Shown here: piece by piece, positions 38,739-51,265 of the stretch
How positions within the stretch are numbered: the first letter of the stretch is position 1
Layout of the letters: each line of letters begins with the position of its first letter
Source of the DNA: Antilocapra americana
Taxonomy: Eukaryota > Chordata > Mammalia > Artiodactyla > Antilocapridae
NCBI GenBank assembly: GCA_007570785.1
Contig: ML660204.1
Span: forward strand, 930,001 to 994,000
DNA: 64,000 nt
Direction: 5' to 3'
Made by a program: the position numbers and the translations under genes
The notes under the pieces: generated by a model
The model's input: only the letters and a program-made list of their open reading frames with translations
What the model was told of the DNA's origin: nothing
Database searches by the model: none

Positions 38739-39944
38739 CAGGAATCTCCTATGGACCTCATCAAAGCTGGCTGGGTACTCGGCCACCAATAGCACCAGAG
38801 GGTCTGCTTGGAGTCGCTCACCATGGGGGACAGAGAGAAGAATGAATGAGGCTTCAACTCCCCAGGGGCTTGTAATCTGATAAGAAAACCAATCAGGTGG
38901 GCAAAGATCACAACTGAATCTGATCAGGACAGTGGGGATAAGAGGAATGAGTAATTGTGCCTGGGGGGAAAGTTTAAGAGAAAGAACCCAGAATGTGTTA
39001 ACAGTAGGTATTTTATATGAAAATAAAATTAAAAAAATACTTTTTTGACTTTTTTGCTTTCCAAAGCAATACATGATTATTTGTTATCTAAGAATACACT
39101 TAACTAGCAGAAGGCAGTATGGCTTGGTAGTTACACTTGGGAGCCCAACTGTATGGCTTCCTGTGCACTGGCTTTGCTTCTTATGTATTGGGAGGCTGTT
39201 ACCTCTCTGTGTCTCAGTTTCCACATCTGTAACAATAAGCTAACACTAGCGAGAACGTATGATGTTTTGAGTATTGTGCAAAGCAAACTCCATATATTAA
39301 TTCAAAAGCCCTCACAAGGACCATTTGTATAGACATGTTATTATTCCATTTCACAGAGAAGGAAACAGGCCCAGAGAGGTTAAGTGACTTGCTCAAGGTC
39401 ACTCAGCTCGTAAGTGGCAGAGTCAGAGTTTGGGCTCCACAGTCCTTATTCTACATTATCACACTCCCAACCTAACAGGATTGAAGAGGAATGATCTAAT
39501 CTAAGTCTCTAAAATTATAGTTATAGATTTTAATAACATCTGATTTTTTTTACAAACAGGTGTACAGGTTTTTAAAATGTGTATTGGTAAAAGGTATACA
39601 TGTATTTCTTGGTTAATTAAAAACCAGAGTAAAATCTTCAAGTGATATAAGAAATACCTAATTAATAAGGGAAAAGTCTCTCCTAACCCCATCTCTCAGC
39701 CCCCAGAGATCACAAGTGAGGGCAGTCTTCTTTGGACCTCTCATGTGCTGCCTGAGGTTTCAATGAGTGCATACAGTTCCTTTTTAAACAGACAAAACAA
39801 GCAAGCAATTTTCATTTTAGATGAAAGAACAAACAACAATCTGCCTGACTGAGGGGGTGGGAGTTGGGGTCTGAGGGGTAGAAGGTGGCACGTGTTGCAC
39901 GAGTCGGGTTTGTTCAGGGAAAGCTACTCCGAAGAGGTGGTTCT

Positions 39945-40065
39945 TTGTTGGTTTTTTTTGGTTGCACCTTGCAGAATGCAGAAACTTCCTTCCCCAGTGA
40001 TGGATGGAAAGTGTGCCTTCTGCAGTAGAAGCGTAGGGCTAACCACTGGACTGCCAGGGAATTCC
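39945..40065 (-). mobile_element. CHR-type SINE, strongly diverged
   Basis: On the minus strand it begins GGGAATTCCCTGGCAGTCCA; the rest of the head is decayed. It ends in an A-run (T-run at 39952-39960 on the plus strand). Confidence 0.7.
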
Positions 40066-41019
40066 CAGAGGTAGCAGTTGAGCTTGGCCTTGAAAGGAGT
40101 GCAGAGTTTCATTGGGTGGAAGATGCAGGGCGATGGGGGTGTTGCTGAAGGAAGGACTGCAGGCAGCTGCTCAGAGGCACGAAGGAAAAGAGCATGTGGC
40201 TTATGGTGGGGGGGAGGGGCGTCGGGGTGGGCTGAGCGGTGAGGAGATGAAAGGCAGCAGGTAAGGGGCCTGACACCAGGCTACAACTATAGACTCACTG
40301 GACGGACAGAGGGGAGCCAGGGCTGGCTCTCTGGCTACAGAATGGCAGGGCCAGCTCTGAGCTTTAGAACTATCATTCCGGCTGCAGGTGGAGGCAGGAT
40401 GGGGAGGGGTGGGTTGAGGAGGGGAGGGACTGGAGGCTGATAGGATTTCCCAAGGGGAGAATTCCGAGGCCCTTACAAAGGCTGAGTGGTGAATGGAGAG
40501 GCCAGAGTAATCCCAGCCCATCTTCCTTCCTCTCCCTAGGGACCTTCGCCCCAGCTGCCGGGGGTTCAAAGCCATTTCCTGGCAGCCCTCCCTCCTCCCC
40601 CAGGGCTTCTCCTGTGTGGTCTTTATAGATCAAACAGGGGACACTGGGCCCAACTGCCGCCGCTGTGTCTGTTAGGGGCTGCTCTAATGGCCTGTTGCTG
40701 CCAGCAGGGCAGAGAGGGGAGGACGGTGGGGTGGAGAGCATCCTGGAGCGGGGGTCTCTCAGGAGGTGGGTGGTGAGGCTGGACTGCTGCAACCCTGTAA
40801 GGTCAGAGCAGGGAGGGACCTTGCGAATAGTCACGGAGTTCAAGGGGTTGTAAAACATGTTTCAGTTGTAGGACTGTCAAAACAAAATCTTAGAAATGTA
40901 GTCATCATATCAGGAAAAGAGAAACTTGAGATGCTTAGGCTGAAATGATGGTAAGAGGTGAAACACAGTTTGAAAACTGCTGTGGACTCCAACTCCTGAC
41001 CTGTTTTATAAGTAATAAT

Positions 41020-41490
41020 ACAAATAGTAATGGTTACTGAGAATTGAGCACTTCCTGTGCTCCAGGTGCTGTGCTCCACATACATTCTTTAATTCACTAA
41101 GTGAAGAAGAAGTGAAGTGAAGTCGCTCAGTCGTGTCCGACTCTTTGCGACCCCATGGACTGTAGCCTACCAGGCTCCTCTGTCCATGGGGATTCTCCAG
41201 GCAAGAATACTGGAGTGGGTTGCCATTTCCTTCTCCAGGGAATCTTCCCAACCCAGGGATCGAACCCTGGTCTCCTGCACTGCAGGCAGACGCTTTACCC
41301 TCTGAGCCACCAGGAGTAGTAACTAACTACTCCTCCAAATTACACGTGATAGATATTGTTAGGAAGAATGTCCAGTTTGCAGATGAGGAAGTTAAGGCAT
41401 AGACAAGTTAAACTATTTGGCAAAAATTACAGAAAGTGGCAGACACAGGTAATAAGGTTTATTCCAGAGTATGAGTTCTTAACCATTAAC
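41020..41490 (-). repeat. MIR copy split by a Bov-tA SINE
   Basis: The left part 41020-41109 ('gagcacttcctgtgctccaggtgctgtgctcc') and right part 41316-41490 ('gcagatgaggaagttaaggcatagacaagttaaac') read as one reversed MIR interrupted by the SINE. Confidence 0.65.
41110..41315 (-). mobile_element. Bov-tA SINE
   Basis: On the minus strand it carries the tRNA-like head (GGCTCAGAGGGTAAAGCGTC, box B GGTTCGATCCCTGGG) and body, ending GACTTCACTTCACTTCTT. It is one of the best preserved copies here. Confidence 0.94.
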
Positions 41491-41569
41491 TGGCCCCAGT
41501 GGCGTAATTGACCAAAGAAGAAAAGCTATTCTGCTATGCTTGAAACAGGTCCCTCCCCACTCTGCTACT

Positions 41570-42250
41570 GCTCTGGTCCAGCCCCCATCTTCTCTCACCT
41601 GAATCATTAAGCAGTCTCTTTGTGGATCTCCTTACTTAACCTGGCCCCCCTCCAGTCCATTTTGCATCCAGCTGCTAGAGTGATTGTTGTAAAACCTAAG
41701 TCCAGATCCTGTGCCTCCTCTGCTCAAATCCTCTTGGACTTCCCACTTTGTGCAGAGTGAAAACCCCAAACCTCCTCTTGGCCCTGTGTTGTCCAACCCC
41801 AGCCAACCTGTCCACAATCATTTCTTGCATTTTCCCCTCAGCCCCAGAGACTTCTTTTTGCTCTGCTCCTTCCCTGTGCCTGGAAAACCCATCCCAAGAT
41901 GTTCACACAGTTCCTCCTCACCCTGTTCAGCCCTCTGCCCATGTGCCCACCCCTCATACAGGCTGCCCCACCTTATCTTGAAGGACTACATTCTCACCCA
42001 TTTCACTTTTTCCCTAGGGCTTACCACTATCTGACCCATTATATTTTATACTCTGTGTTATATTTTTATTAAATATTATGTTTATATTAGGTAATTTATA
42101 TTATATTATGTTTGTTTATTGGTTTCTCCCACCAGAGTTTTGAGCTCCAAGAGGGCCAAGACTTTGTCTTGTTCACCACTCTATTTGCAGCACTTAGAGC
42201 AGTGCCTGGTAGACAGCTGGTACTCCATGTATTTGTGGAATGAATGACTA
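41570..42250 (+). repeat. L2 LINE 3' end (long copy)
   Basis: It has 'gtccagcccccatcttctctcacctgaatcattaagcagtc', 'tgctctgctccttccctgtgcctgg', 'gttttgagctccaagagggccaagactttgtc', and ends 'gcagtgcctggtagacagctggtactcc'. Confidence 0.8.
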
Positions 42251-42875
42251 CAGATCAAATGCACAGCTGCCATGTCCCTATGGCTTCAGGGGCCTTCTAG
42301 GCCCTCTTACCTTCCTGCCCCCTCCCATACCACTTACCCAGTGAACAAACCTCTTTCCACAGGGAATAAAGCTCAGGCTGATGGTATGAACCACTGCCAG
42401 CGGTTCTGAATACTTAACAATGGGCCGGTTCTTTGCTAAACCCTTGGTATATTATCTCATGAGACTTCGAAACAACCCAAGAGGTGACACCATTATGGTC
42501 TCGTTTATAAAGAATGAAACTCAGGCACAGAGATTATGTGTCTTGTCAGGATCACATATATAATGCGGTACAGTCTTGATTTGAATCTAGCCCATTTGAA
42601 TCCAGAGTTCATGCTCTTAACCATTATGTGAAGAATAGAGTTTCCCAGAGAGGAAACCCAGAGCCTGGTTTTCACACCAGGGAGGTCACTAATTCATTTC
42701 CAAACTTTTCTTGAGTGCAAGGCTTGTGAGGAGGCAGAGCGAGCAATACTGAGGCCTAAACATAGAAAGGGTGTTAGGGGGAGGGCCTTCAATGCCTCTT
42801 TCCTTCTTCTCCCTCCTGTCTGGGGTCCCTAGATCCCCACAGCCTGGAAGGAATCCCATGCCAGATGTCTCCCAC

Positions 42876-43017
42876 TAATTGGCTTAACAAATCATGCTTA
42901 TCCAGGCAAAGCTGGGGCCCAGTGAGTTTAAGATTAGGGAAAGCAGGATTCATGGCTTACTGCTCTGCTGCCCACGGGGTCAGAGGGGACAGGGTTAGGA
43001 CTTTAATTGGCTTAACA
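42876..43017. repeat. 14-base direct repeat with homeodomain-like core
   Basis: TAATTGGCTTAACA occurs exactly at 42876-42889 and 43004-43017, 128 bases apart, in intron 1 sequence without a recognised repeat. A related GGCTTATCAGC (GATA-type core on the other strand) follows near 43027. Confidence 0.6.
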
Positions 43018-43923
43018 GTGCAGAGTGGCTTATCAGCTCAGAGGGTTGTGTGGGGTGGGGAGGAGTGCTGGGCATAAAGGGATGAATACACAGGTTGGTG
43101 TCCAGCCCACATCCAGCTTCGTGTCCGACCTGAGGATCTGTGTGTTCTCTCGGGGATCGATCTGTTTCTGTGCTGGGCCATTGCTCTGGAATCTTCTAAT
43201 GCAGCCAGTGTGATGGTACCAGGGATAGAGCTTGGGCTTGGGAACTGGATAAAGGTAAGTGGACATCTCACCTCTCCCCTACTACCTTGATGGGTAACCT
43301 TGGGCAAATTACTTGACTTTTCCAAGTCTCACTTTCTTGTCTTATAAATGGGTAAATCAACTGCCACCAGAGGGACGGTTTCAGGGCAAAAAAAAGATCA
43401 CATTCCTCGAGCACCTCATATGGGGCCTGCTGAGGCATGGAGGGTGAATAATGTCTGTGAATTTCTTCCCTTCCTCTCCCACCTCAGAGCCCCATTTTGC
43501 ATTTAAAATAATAATACCCATTGTTTGAGAACAGAAAAACAAGGGTCTTCAGTCAACTGTGAGGAGCTGGCCAGAAGTTACAAGGAGGAGGGGGCCCACA
43601 TTTATTTCATGTAGTTGACATTATTTTTAAAAACCTTAATTAGTAGTTAAATACTGGCAGAATTCACCCCCCCCAAAAAAAATTCCCAATTTCTGATTTC
43701 TCAAGAGAAATCAAGACAACACCTGATTCATGATTTCACATGGCACCATCAGCTGGAGCTGGGTAGCAGCTTCATCTTCTCTAGGTTTGCCTCACACTGT
43801 CCCCTTAACTGATACTCACGTACTGACACAGGTCTATGTTATCTAGCTCCTTAAAGTATTCAAATTTTGATTCAGCATTGTATCAGTACAAGCATGAGGA
43901 GTTGAAAAATATCTTTAGGTTTC

Positions 43924-43947
43924 AAATTAATCTATTTGGATTAATTT
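43924..43947. repeat. Perfect inverted repeat with two TAATC-type cores
   Basis: AAATTAATC (43924-43932) and GATTAATTT (43939-43947) are exact reverse complements separated by six bases. Each arm holds a TAATC/GATTA core of the type bound by K50 (OTX/PITX) homeodomains. Confidence 0.65.
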
Positions 43948-46938
43948 ATTCAAAATTTCAGGAAGTAAATGACTAGCCAATCCCCCAACTTTGATTCTGC
44001 GGGTCACACACAATTTCCTTCCTCATTACCACAGGTTCTACCTGTGAGAACATCTGCACCAAGTCCCACTGAACAGTTAAGCTGTTCTTTGTGGGAACCT
44101 TTCACATGGTAAGCAAACACGTTGTGCCCACATTGCTTAGTTTCTAGGAATACCAACCATGGTGGCTTCTCATCTGGATTTGCCTCTGTTTAGCCATATC
44201 CTCAGTCATTTTAGAACCCAAAGCTTTGGGGACAGAGGCCCAGAGGCTTCAGTCCTGATAACTAGACCGAGTCAGAATTCCAGAAAAGGGAAGGCTCTTA
44301 AGGTCATCAAATCTATTATTCTCATTTTATGTACAGGGAAACTGAGACCCAGAGGTGGGAAAAGCCCTTGCCCAAGGTCACCTGGCAAGCTAGTTACAAA
44401 CCCGCATAAAGTCTCCTGATCCCCACACTACCCCCAATCCAGCACTTTTCTGACAATATGCACTGTCTCCCCATCCTTCTCCACATAGTTCAACTCCCTC
44501 CCCCTCCTTTCCCATTCTTATCTCAGTCTAGCAGAAGCCCTGACTTTCTATCATCCTGGAATCTTGGGATCTCAGACTCATAACTCTTTGAGCTTGGGGG
44601 ACACTTTAGTGGCAGAATTGCAGGGTAAATAAATTGAACTTGGGCTTTGAAGGCAGAGAGTCTTGAGTCCCAATGCTTCTACTCTCTAGCTGTGTGACCT
44701 TGGGCAAGGATGTCCCCTTTCTGAGTCTCCATTCCCTCATCTGTTAAGTAGGAATGATAATACAACCATGTTACAGGATTCCTAGGAGGCATACAGGAAA
44801 TGAAGCATGTAAAAAGATATCTAATAGGCTGGTGCAAAGTGAGTGCTTAATAAAACAATTGTTATAGAACTGTAAATTAGGGTCTCATGTCCAGATGTGA
44901 TCAAAGAGAATGGAACTGGACAAACTGAAGCACAAATATCCTGTCTAAATTGTTCCAGGCCTGGAACTGCTAGGTGCCTGTTTTCCCAAGGGAGATTGAG
45001 GACTCTAAATTTTTGAAATACTATACAAGCTAGACAAAACACTACTGTAGGCCAGGTTCAATCCAAGAGCTATTAGTTTGTCATCCCTGCAAAATCACCT
45101 CATCCCAAGCCCCTCACTTTACAAATAGGGTTGAGCAGAAATTGTTAGTCCTTTTATCTAAGAAACCATGGAGTTCAATGGACTCTCAGCCATCTGCGGC
45201 CACTCTCCTGAGACCCCATCCCCACCCCATTGTCATTTTTTGCTCTGTTTGAGGGAAATTCAGTTTTATGTTCAAGAAAAAAAGTATGCATTCCTTGTAA
45301 GTAGATTCTGAGCATAGGGAGAAGGAGGTTTTGAGGTAGCCAGTGAGTCAAGGGGCAGTTGGCCCACTTTAGGCTGAAGGGAAAGGGGGATGAAGCTTTG
45401 GCTACCAAGAATAGGAAGTTACCATTTCAGAATCTAAAAATATCTTTCACCATCTGTCCACTCGGGCACAGAATGATAAATGCAGATTAGTTCCTGGATG
45501 TAGACATGAATATTTTTATGTGTCAAGCTAATAATAATAACACCACCTTGTGTGGATAGAGTTCCACCCACCTCTTCCCCCAGGGCAAACTGAATGGAAT
45601 ACACAGAACATCTAGGCAAAGCATAGATGGGGAAACCAAGGCAGAGAAAGATTTGGCAACATAACAAGGGTGACACAGCAAGTGAGCAGCTGGGACAAAC
45701 CCTGGGAGTTCTGTTTCCAACCCTCAGCCCAGAACTGAATCTACTGAGTTAAGCAGAACATGTTAACAAGTAGCAGAATAAACTTAACAACAGCAATAAT
45801 CACCCTTTACTCTGCAGTAGCATTGATTTTTTCCCATGTTTTCCCCACATCTGTGATAATCATGATAATCTATTGCATTCCTAAAATATGTTATAGTCTT
45901 CAAGGATTTTACAAAGACCTTCCCTCACCTGACCAACCCAAAGAGGTAAGAAAATGTGATGGTAAGTCAATGAGATGAGAAAAGGAGGGAATCTCCCTCA
46001 TTTCACAGGTAAGGAAACTGAGGCTTGGAAGGAGGAGGGGTTTGCCTAAGTTCAAACAGTAGGCAAGTTCATTCTGTCAGTACACAGTAAAGCCCAAGTT
46101 ACTAGAGAAATACAGACTCAAGGGAAACCCTAGGTTCCGAATTCCCCCAGTCTCCAATTAATTCAGCTCAGCTCAGCAGGTACCCTCAGTCCTGGCAAAG
46201 GATAAAGCCTAGAATTAGGCTGCTGTACAAAGCCTCAGTTTTGTCTTACTGTCCTGAGATGAAAGAACAGCTAGTGGCTATCTAACCTCAGATTTAAGAT
46301 CCCATATCCCCATGGCACTGTTTCTTTTGAGGGTAAGGGTAGAGACACTGAAGAAATCTTAGGAAGCACAAAGAGCTAGACACCTTCTCAGCTGGGTCCA
46401 CCACATCCTTTCCCAAAAGTCCAAAAAGTTTGGGAAGGATATTCATTTAGTTGCCTCAAATTCTGTTTCTCCTGGGAGGTTGGGAACGGACTGCAATTCT
46501 AAACTGAGAATCTTTAAGAGTAGGGAAGGACTTCTGAGATCTTTCCTAAGCCCAGGCTCTGATTCAGCACTGAGGCAGTGTGGAGTAGGACAGGGCTGCA
46601 TGGAGCCCTGGGGCCCTGTTCCAAGCTTCATATTCATCTCCGTTGGCCCTGGGCCCTCCTCATTCACACACCCCTGAGGATCTTTTTCTCTTTCTTCTTG
46701 CCCCATTCCCTATCTTCAATAGCCAGATCAGAGAGGATGGAACTGAAGCTAGTCAGAGTTAGAGGGCAGAGGTCAGTGAAGAGCCGGCAGAGAAGGAATC
46801 AGAACTGCAATAGGGTGGGGCGGGGCGGAGGTCAGGACATAAGGGGGCGTGGAGGGTCATAGAAGGACTAGGGCGGTGGGCAGACCCTTTCCACCCCCAC
46901 TCCTCCAACTCGGTTCTCTCCACCTGAGCTTCTCCTAC

Positions 46939-47522
46939 CTCCAGACCTGGCCAAGCTGCAGGAGGTGAACGAGGGTCTGCAGCAGCCAGATGCAGAGGCG
47001 ACAGCAACGGCGGCGGTATATGCTGGCCGAGGAGGGTGCGGGTCGGGAGCCCAGCTCAGGACTGCCTTCTTTGGTCCGGAAGGCGACGGCGCTGTCCTTG
47101 GTGCTGATGACCGGCCCGCCGGCACCGCTGTCCTTGGTGCTGACGGCGGGTCCCGGGGCCCCCGCGGGCTCCGTATAGTCGTAGACGAACCAGCGGAAGC
47201 TGAGCAGTTGCACCACAAGCGAGGGCAAAAGCACAAACAGCAATGTGAGGCCAAAGTAGGTGTGCTGACCCTCCAGGTAATAAGAGGCCGCCAGCCACAG
47301 GTCCGTGGCGCCGTCGGAGAAGAACACGAGCAGCGCGCACAGCACCCAGCAGCAGTCCCGCAGCTCGTAGCGCGGCCCCGGGCCTCCCGCCCCTGTTACC
47401 CCGGGGCCCTCGGCTACCTCCGCCGCCTCCCCGCGCCCTGCTGCACTGCCCCGGGCTCCTCCGGCCGCCCCCTCCGGCCCCGGGCCGGCAGCGGCCACCG
47501 CTCCATCCGACTTCGCGGCCAT
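46939..47522 (-). CDS. XKR7: XKR7 coding exon 1
   Basis: The exon has 584 bases (194 codons plus two bases) and encodes residues 1-194 plus two bases of Arg195. The ATG at 47520-47522 has A at -3 and G at +4. Residues 1-50 are an Ala/Gly-rich cytosolic head. Hydrophobic segments at about 56-76 ([12 protein letters not shown]), 88-114 ([18 protein letters not shown]) and 173-190 ([18 protein letters not shown]) follow. Between the second and third lies a loop with the pentapeptide STKDS twice (128-132 and 140-144), encoded by two identical 17-base stretches 36 bases apart (47091-47107 and 47127-47143). The donor is TGGAG|GTAGGA. Confidence 0.96.
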
Positions 47523-47608
47523 GTTGGCGGAGCAGGAGGCGGGGAGCGACTTCCGGGCGGCGGAGGGGGGTGGGGTGCGGAGAGGGGAGGACCCTGTGCA
47601 GGCGGCTC

Positions 47609-47644
47609 CCGCCTCCTCTTCTTCTTCCTCTTCTTCCTCCTCCC
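47609..47644 (-). repeat. GAA/GGA purine tract upstream of XKR7
   Basis: The plus strand is an almost pure mix of TCT, TCC and CCT triplets for 36 bases, within about 90-120 bases of the start codon, either in the 5' UTR or the core promoter. Confidence 0.75.
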
Positions 47645-48219
47645 TAATACTTCAATTATTCATTCCCCTTGGCGCCGCCCCTGCCCTTCCCCCACCCCGC
47701 CTGGGCTGTGGCCGGATCGGGGCAGACCTCCGGGGAATGAAGAGGGGGAGGGGTGGGGAGAGCATCCCAGGTCACCCTCTCCTTCCTTCCTCTGAGACTC
47801 CAGCCACATGCTTTCTGCCTCTCGGCCCCCCACCCCACTCCACTTCCTTCTTTCCTCTTTTCTTCACCGGTTCTTTCTCCATCCTTTCCTCTTCATCTCC
47901 TCTGTTTACCTTTGGTGGTCTGGGTCTGAAGAGGGTAGGGGACCAGGGACTTTGAAAACAAGGGGCTTTTTAGGCGGGTACCCCGCTAACCTATTAGTAA
48001 TCACTCTGTGCTCACACGCCACTTCCTAGTTTCCAAAGTGTTCACATATTGTTCCATCCCTTTCTTTGATCTTGAGAGGTCTCTTTTCTTATTGTCTTTT
48101 TCTTACTGCTTTGAAGCTGAGTAAACTGCAGCTCTGAGAGTTGCTGTCTCTTCTCAGTCTCCCCTGTTCCTCCCTCAGGGACTGCCTTCATCTGGCCACA
48201 GCCCTAGTTGAATAGAGGC

Positions 48220-48560
48220 TGGGAAGGGGGCAAAATCAGAGGGAAAGGGATGGGAGGAAATGCCAGGTGGAGGAAAGAGCAAGTGCAAAGGCCTAGAGGC
48301 ATGAGACTGGAGGGCATGTTTTCAAGGAAGTCTGGATCACAGATCCGAGGAGGTGGAAAGCTAAGAAAGATGGGACTAGAGAGTTCCGAGGGATGCAGTC
48401 CTAAAAGGCCAGAAGCAATGGGCAACCGTTGCAGAATTTGAGCAAGGAAGTCAGTATTTGGAAAAAAAACATCTTGCAGCCAGAGAGAATTGCTTAGAGG
48501 GAAGCAGCCTGAGGATGGAGAGACCAGAGACAGAGAGAGAGGGGTAACAGTAATCCAGAA
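48220..48560 (+). repeat. Old mammalian repeat, unassigned (same family as 8780)
   Basis: It contains 'gtggaggaaagagcaagtgcaaaggcctagaggcatgag', 'aggccagaagcaatgggcaacc' and 'gtaacagtaatccagaagagg', parallel to the other copies. Confidence 0.5.
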
Positions 48561-50319
48561 GAGGAGTATGATCCCTCATATGTCCTGGGTATCCCTAGCT
48601 CACCACCCCATTTCACCCTGCTTTGCTCAGATTGGATGTACTAGGGTATCTATGATACAAAGACTCATGTAGCAGTTTCTCTCTGCTCAGGACCATTCCA
48701 AACACTGTACATTTACTAACTCTTTAACCTTACAATTTGTGAGGTAGTGTTTGTTTTCCTCCCATTTTACAGATGAAGAAACTGACTCACAGAGAAGGTT
48801 GTTTGAGTGGAATCACACAAAGTGCTTACAGTTAGTAAACACCAAGTCAAATTCAAAGCCATCATCCAGTTCCAGAATAAGAACCTTTCTACCTTCAAAG
48901 GGGAGGATAAGAATAAGGTGAGACGGGGAGGAGAGAAGGGGAGGAAAGGAGGTTTAAGGATCACCCTGCCTCAGAGTGGCAAGAAAGGGAAGATGAAGGG
49001 AAGACAGCTGCCTTGGGCTGGGAAGCAGCAGCCATCTGCAGCCCTTCAGCTCAGCATCCCTTTCATGTCCAGGGACTGTTTTGGTCCCAGAGATGTTCAG
49101 GAGGTTGGAGTGGCAGCTGTTGTCCAAGGCTGAATGTGGAGGAGGAAGATTTAGGGACTAAGGGAGTTTTCCAAGCTGGATACAAAGCTGACAATCTCCC
49201 CGTGGGCCTGCGTAGACTGGTGGGAGTTCTGATGGACTGGGCTGGAGGGGAGTCAGAATCCCAGTGTGATTAAACAGGAGCAGTGTCTCTTCCTTCCTTT
49301 CTCCTCTACGACCCTAGGTAGGGAGATTCATGGGACACACAGAACCAACAGCAGAGGGAGGATCTGACCCCAGACCTATCTGTGGCCCTGGGGCAGTTCT
49401 ACATGTGTCTGATAGGGACTGACAGAGTCAGGTTCTTGGCCCCCCAATGAAGATAGCCCCTCCACCTCCCATGCCTCTTCACATCCCAGGATCAGCCTGT
49501 TAAAACAGGCAGTAGAAGACATACTTTTGTGTCTGAGACTCTAGAGCCAGGAAACCTTGGTTCCAAACCTGCTCATTCCTTCCTGGTTCTGTGACCATGG
49601 GCAATTTCTCTTAGCTTCAGAAAAGAAAGTAACATGATAGGCATGGAGGATAACCAATGCCTTCCTCCTAGGGCTGTGGTGAAGATAATTAATACTAATC
49701 ATTAGCTGGAGTGTTGCCTCCCTCAGGAAGCCCTCCTGGATCTCCCACCCAGCTGTGCCCTGGTCCCTATCCCTGAGAAATAGCCCTGACCCTCCTTGTT
49801 ATGAGCTTTCGTGACAGTTTAGTTTTTTCCTTCTTAACATCAGTACACTGGAAATTTATCTTTTTATGTCTGCTTGTTTGGAATTGCCTGGGAGTCCCAC
49901 CAGAGTTGGAATAATTCATCTATTTTCTTCACTAACAAATCACTGTTCCTAGCATTCAACAGATATTCTGTAAAAATCACTGAATGAAAGAATGAATGAT
50001 CAGCCTGTATGAAATAGGTTCTGCTATTCTCTCTATTTTATAAACAAAGTAACTGATTCAGAAAAGGGCAGTGACCTGTGTAACTATAAACCCTTCTGTA
50101 TGTCAGAAGCTGTGTTAAGAAATCTACCGAAATTACCGCATGTTATCTTCAGACCACCGGTTTGGAGGGCTAAAGAAACTGGGACTCAGGGAGGTCCTGT
50201 CATTTACCCAAGACCAGTAATTAGGAAGTAGCAGAGTTGGCATTCAACAACTCTAGTTCAGGCACCTGGAGTGGCATAGGGGAAGGAACAGATGGGGTGC
50301 CTAGAGTGTGGGTCAGAGG

Positions 50320-50560
50320 GGAGAGACTCACCTGTCGGTGGCGCTATAGTGGGACTCTGCTCTGAACGAGTTTGGACCGGTGTGTTCTGAGTGGCCTGAG
50401 ATCAGAGATCAGGGATTCAGACTGAGACCAATAAGGAAGTACAGGGGTGGTGTTCCACTGGGGGCTGAGGCAGAACAGCTTAGGCAAAGGCTCTGCAATG
50501 GGTCTGAGCCAGGCTCATTCAAGGGCTACAATAAAGCTGGGTTTGGCTGATGTGGAGGCA
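50320..50560. repeat. Old mammalian repeat, unassigned (same family as 8780)
   Basis: A shorter and weaker copy. It contains 'cttaggcaaaggctctgcaatgggtctgagccaggctc', parallel to the 'gcaaaggccctgaggc' part of the other copies. Confidence 0.35.
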
Positions 50561-50829
50561 GAAGGTGGACCAGAGCTGGTCAGAAGTGGGTAGGTCCTTT
50601 GACATCTCATCCAGTTCCCTAAGTTCTTTCATTTTACAGGGACACTATAAACACAGAGAGAAGTATATATAGCAAGTGGCAGAAGCAAATTCGAGAGCTT
50701 TTCCTTTGTGCCCAAGGACATGGACTCTGGGTTTTGTTGGGGATCACTCTTGGGAACAGCTTTTATCACATTTCCTCAATTAGCTAAGAGCTCAGTTTGT
50801 GCCAACCACACCCTCTGCTTGGACCAGTT

Positions 50830-51265
50830 TCTAATACCATTCCTTAGTTCCTGTGCAAATTATGCACAAGATAATTGACACAGCATTGTTTATAACAAGA
50901 AAGATTGGGAATGACCCACTTGAGCATCGGTAGGTGACTGACTAAAGAAATTGTGGATTTCCTGACAACAGAATGGCATATGGCAGTAAAGGTGCTTTTG
51001 AAGCACTCTGTCTCCTAATATAGAGAGGTGTTCATAAGGAAAAGCAATGGACAGAACAGGTGAAAAGTGGGGCTAATAATTTATATTTGTAATTGTTTGC
51101 ATATGCATAAGGAAACCTTGGAAGTCTACATAAGGAAATGAGATTACTGGGGAGCATTGGGCAGAAGGGAAACAAGGATGGGAGGGAGACTTTATTATAT
51201 AACTATTTATAATTTCTAGAATCATGTGAATGTATTTACCTATTAATAAAATGAAATAATAATGG
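50830..51265 (+). mobile_element. Old L1 (L1M-type) 3' end
   Basis: It has the L1M order: 'attgacacagcattgtttataacaagaaagattgggaatgaccc', 'ggtgactgactaaagaaattgtgg', 'gaatggcatatggcagtaaa', and ends in an A-rich 'taataaaatgaaataataa'. Confidence 0.65.

Larger units (their letters stand above)
46800..47800 (-). promoter_or_regulatory. XKR7: XKR7 CpG-rich promoter, 5' UTR and first exon
   Basis: CpG and GC content rise sharply from about 46800 and fall after about 47760, covering exon 1 and about 250 bases upstream. The minus-strand start context (CCAACATGGCCGC) resembles a YY1-type initiator overlapping the ATG. A purine tract ((GAA/GGA)n on the minus strand) lies upstream at 47609-47644. No TATA box is seen. 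The transcription start is not determined. Confidence 0.7.

Noticed and set aside
46965..47795. 276-codon plus-strand open frame opposite XKR7 exon 1
   Set aside because: It is antisense to a clearly coding, conserved exon in a CpG island; the translation is low complexity and the frame is explained by GC content.
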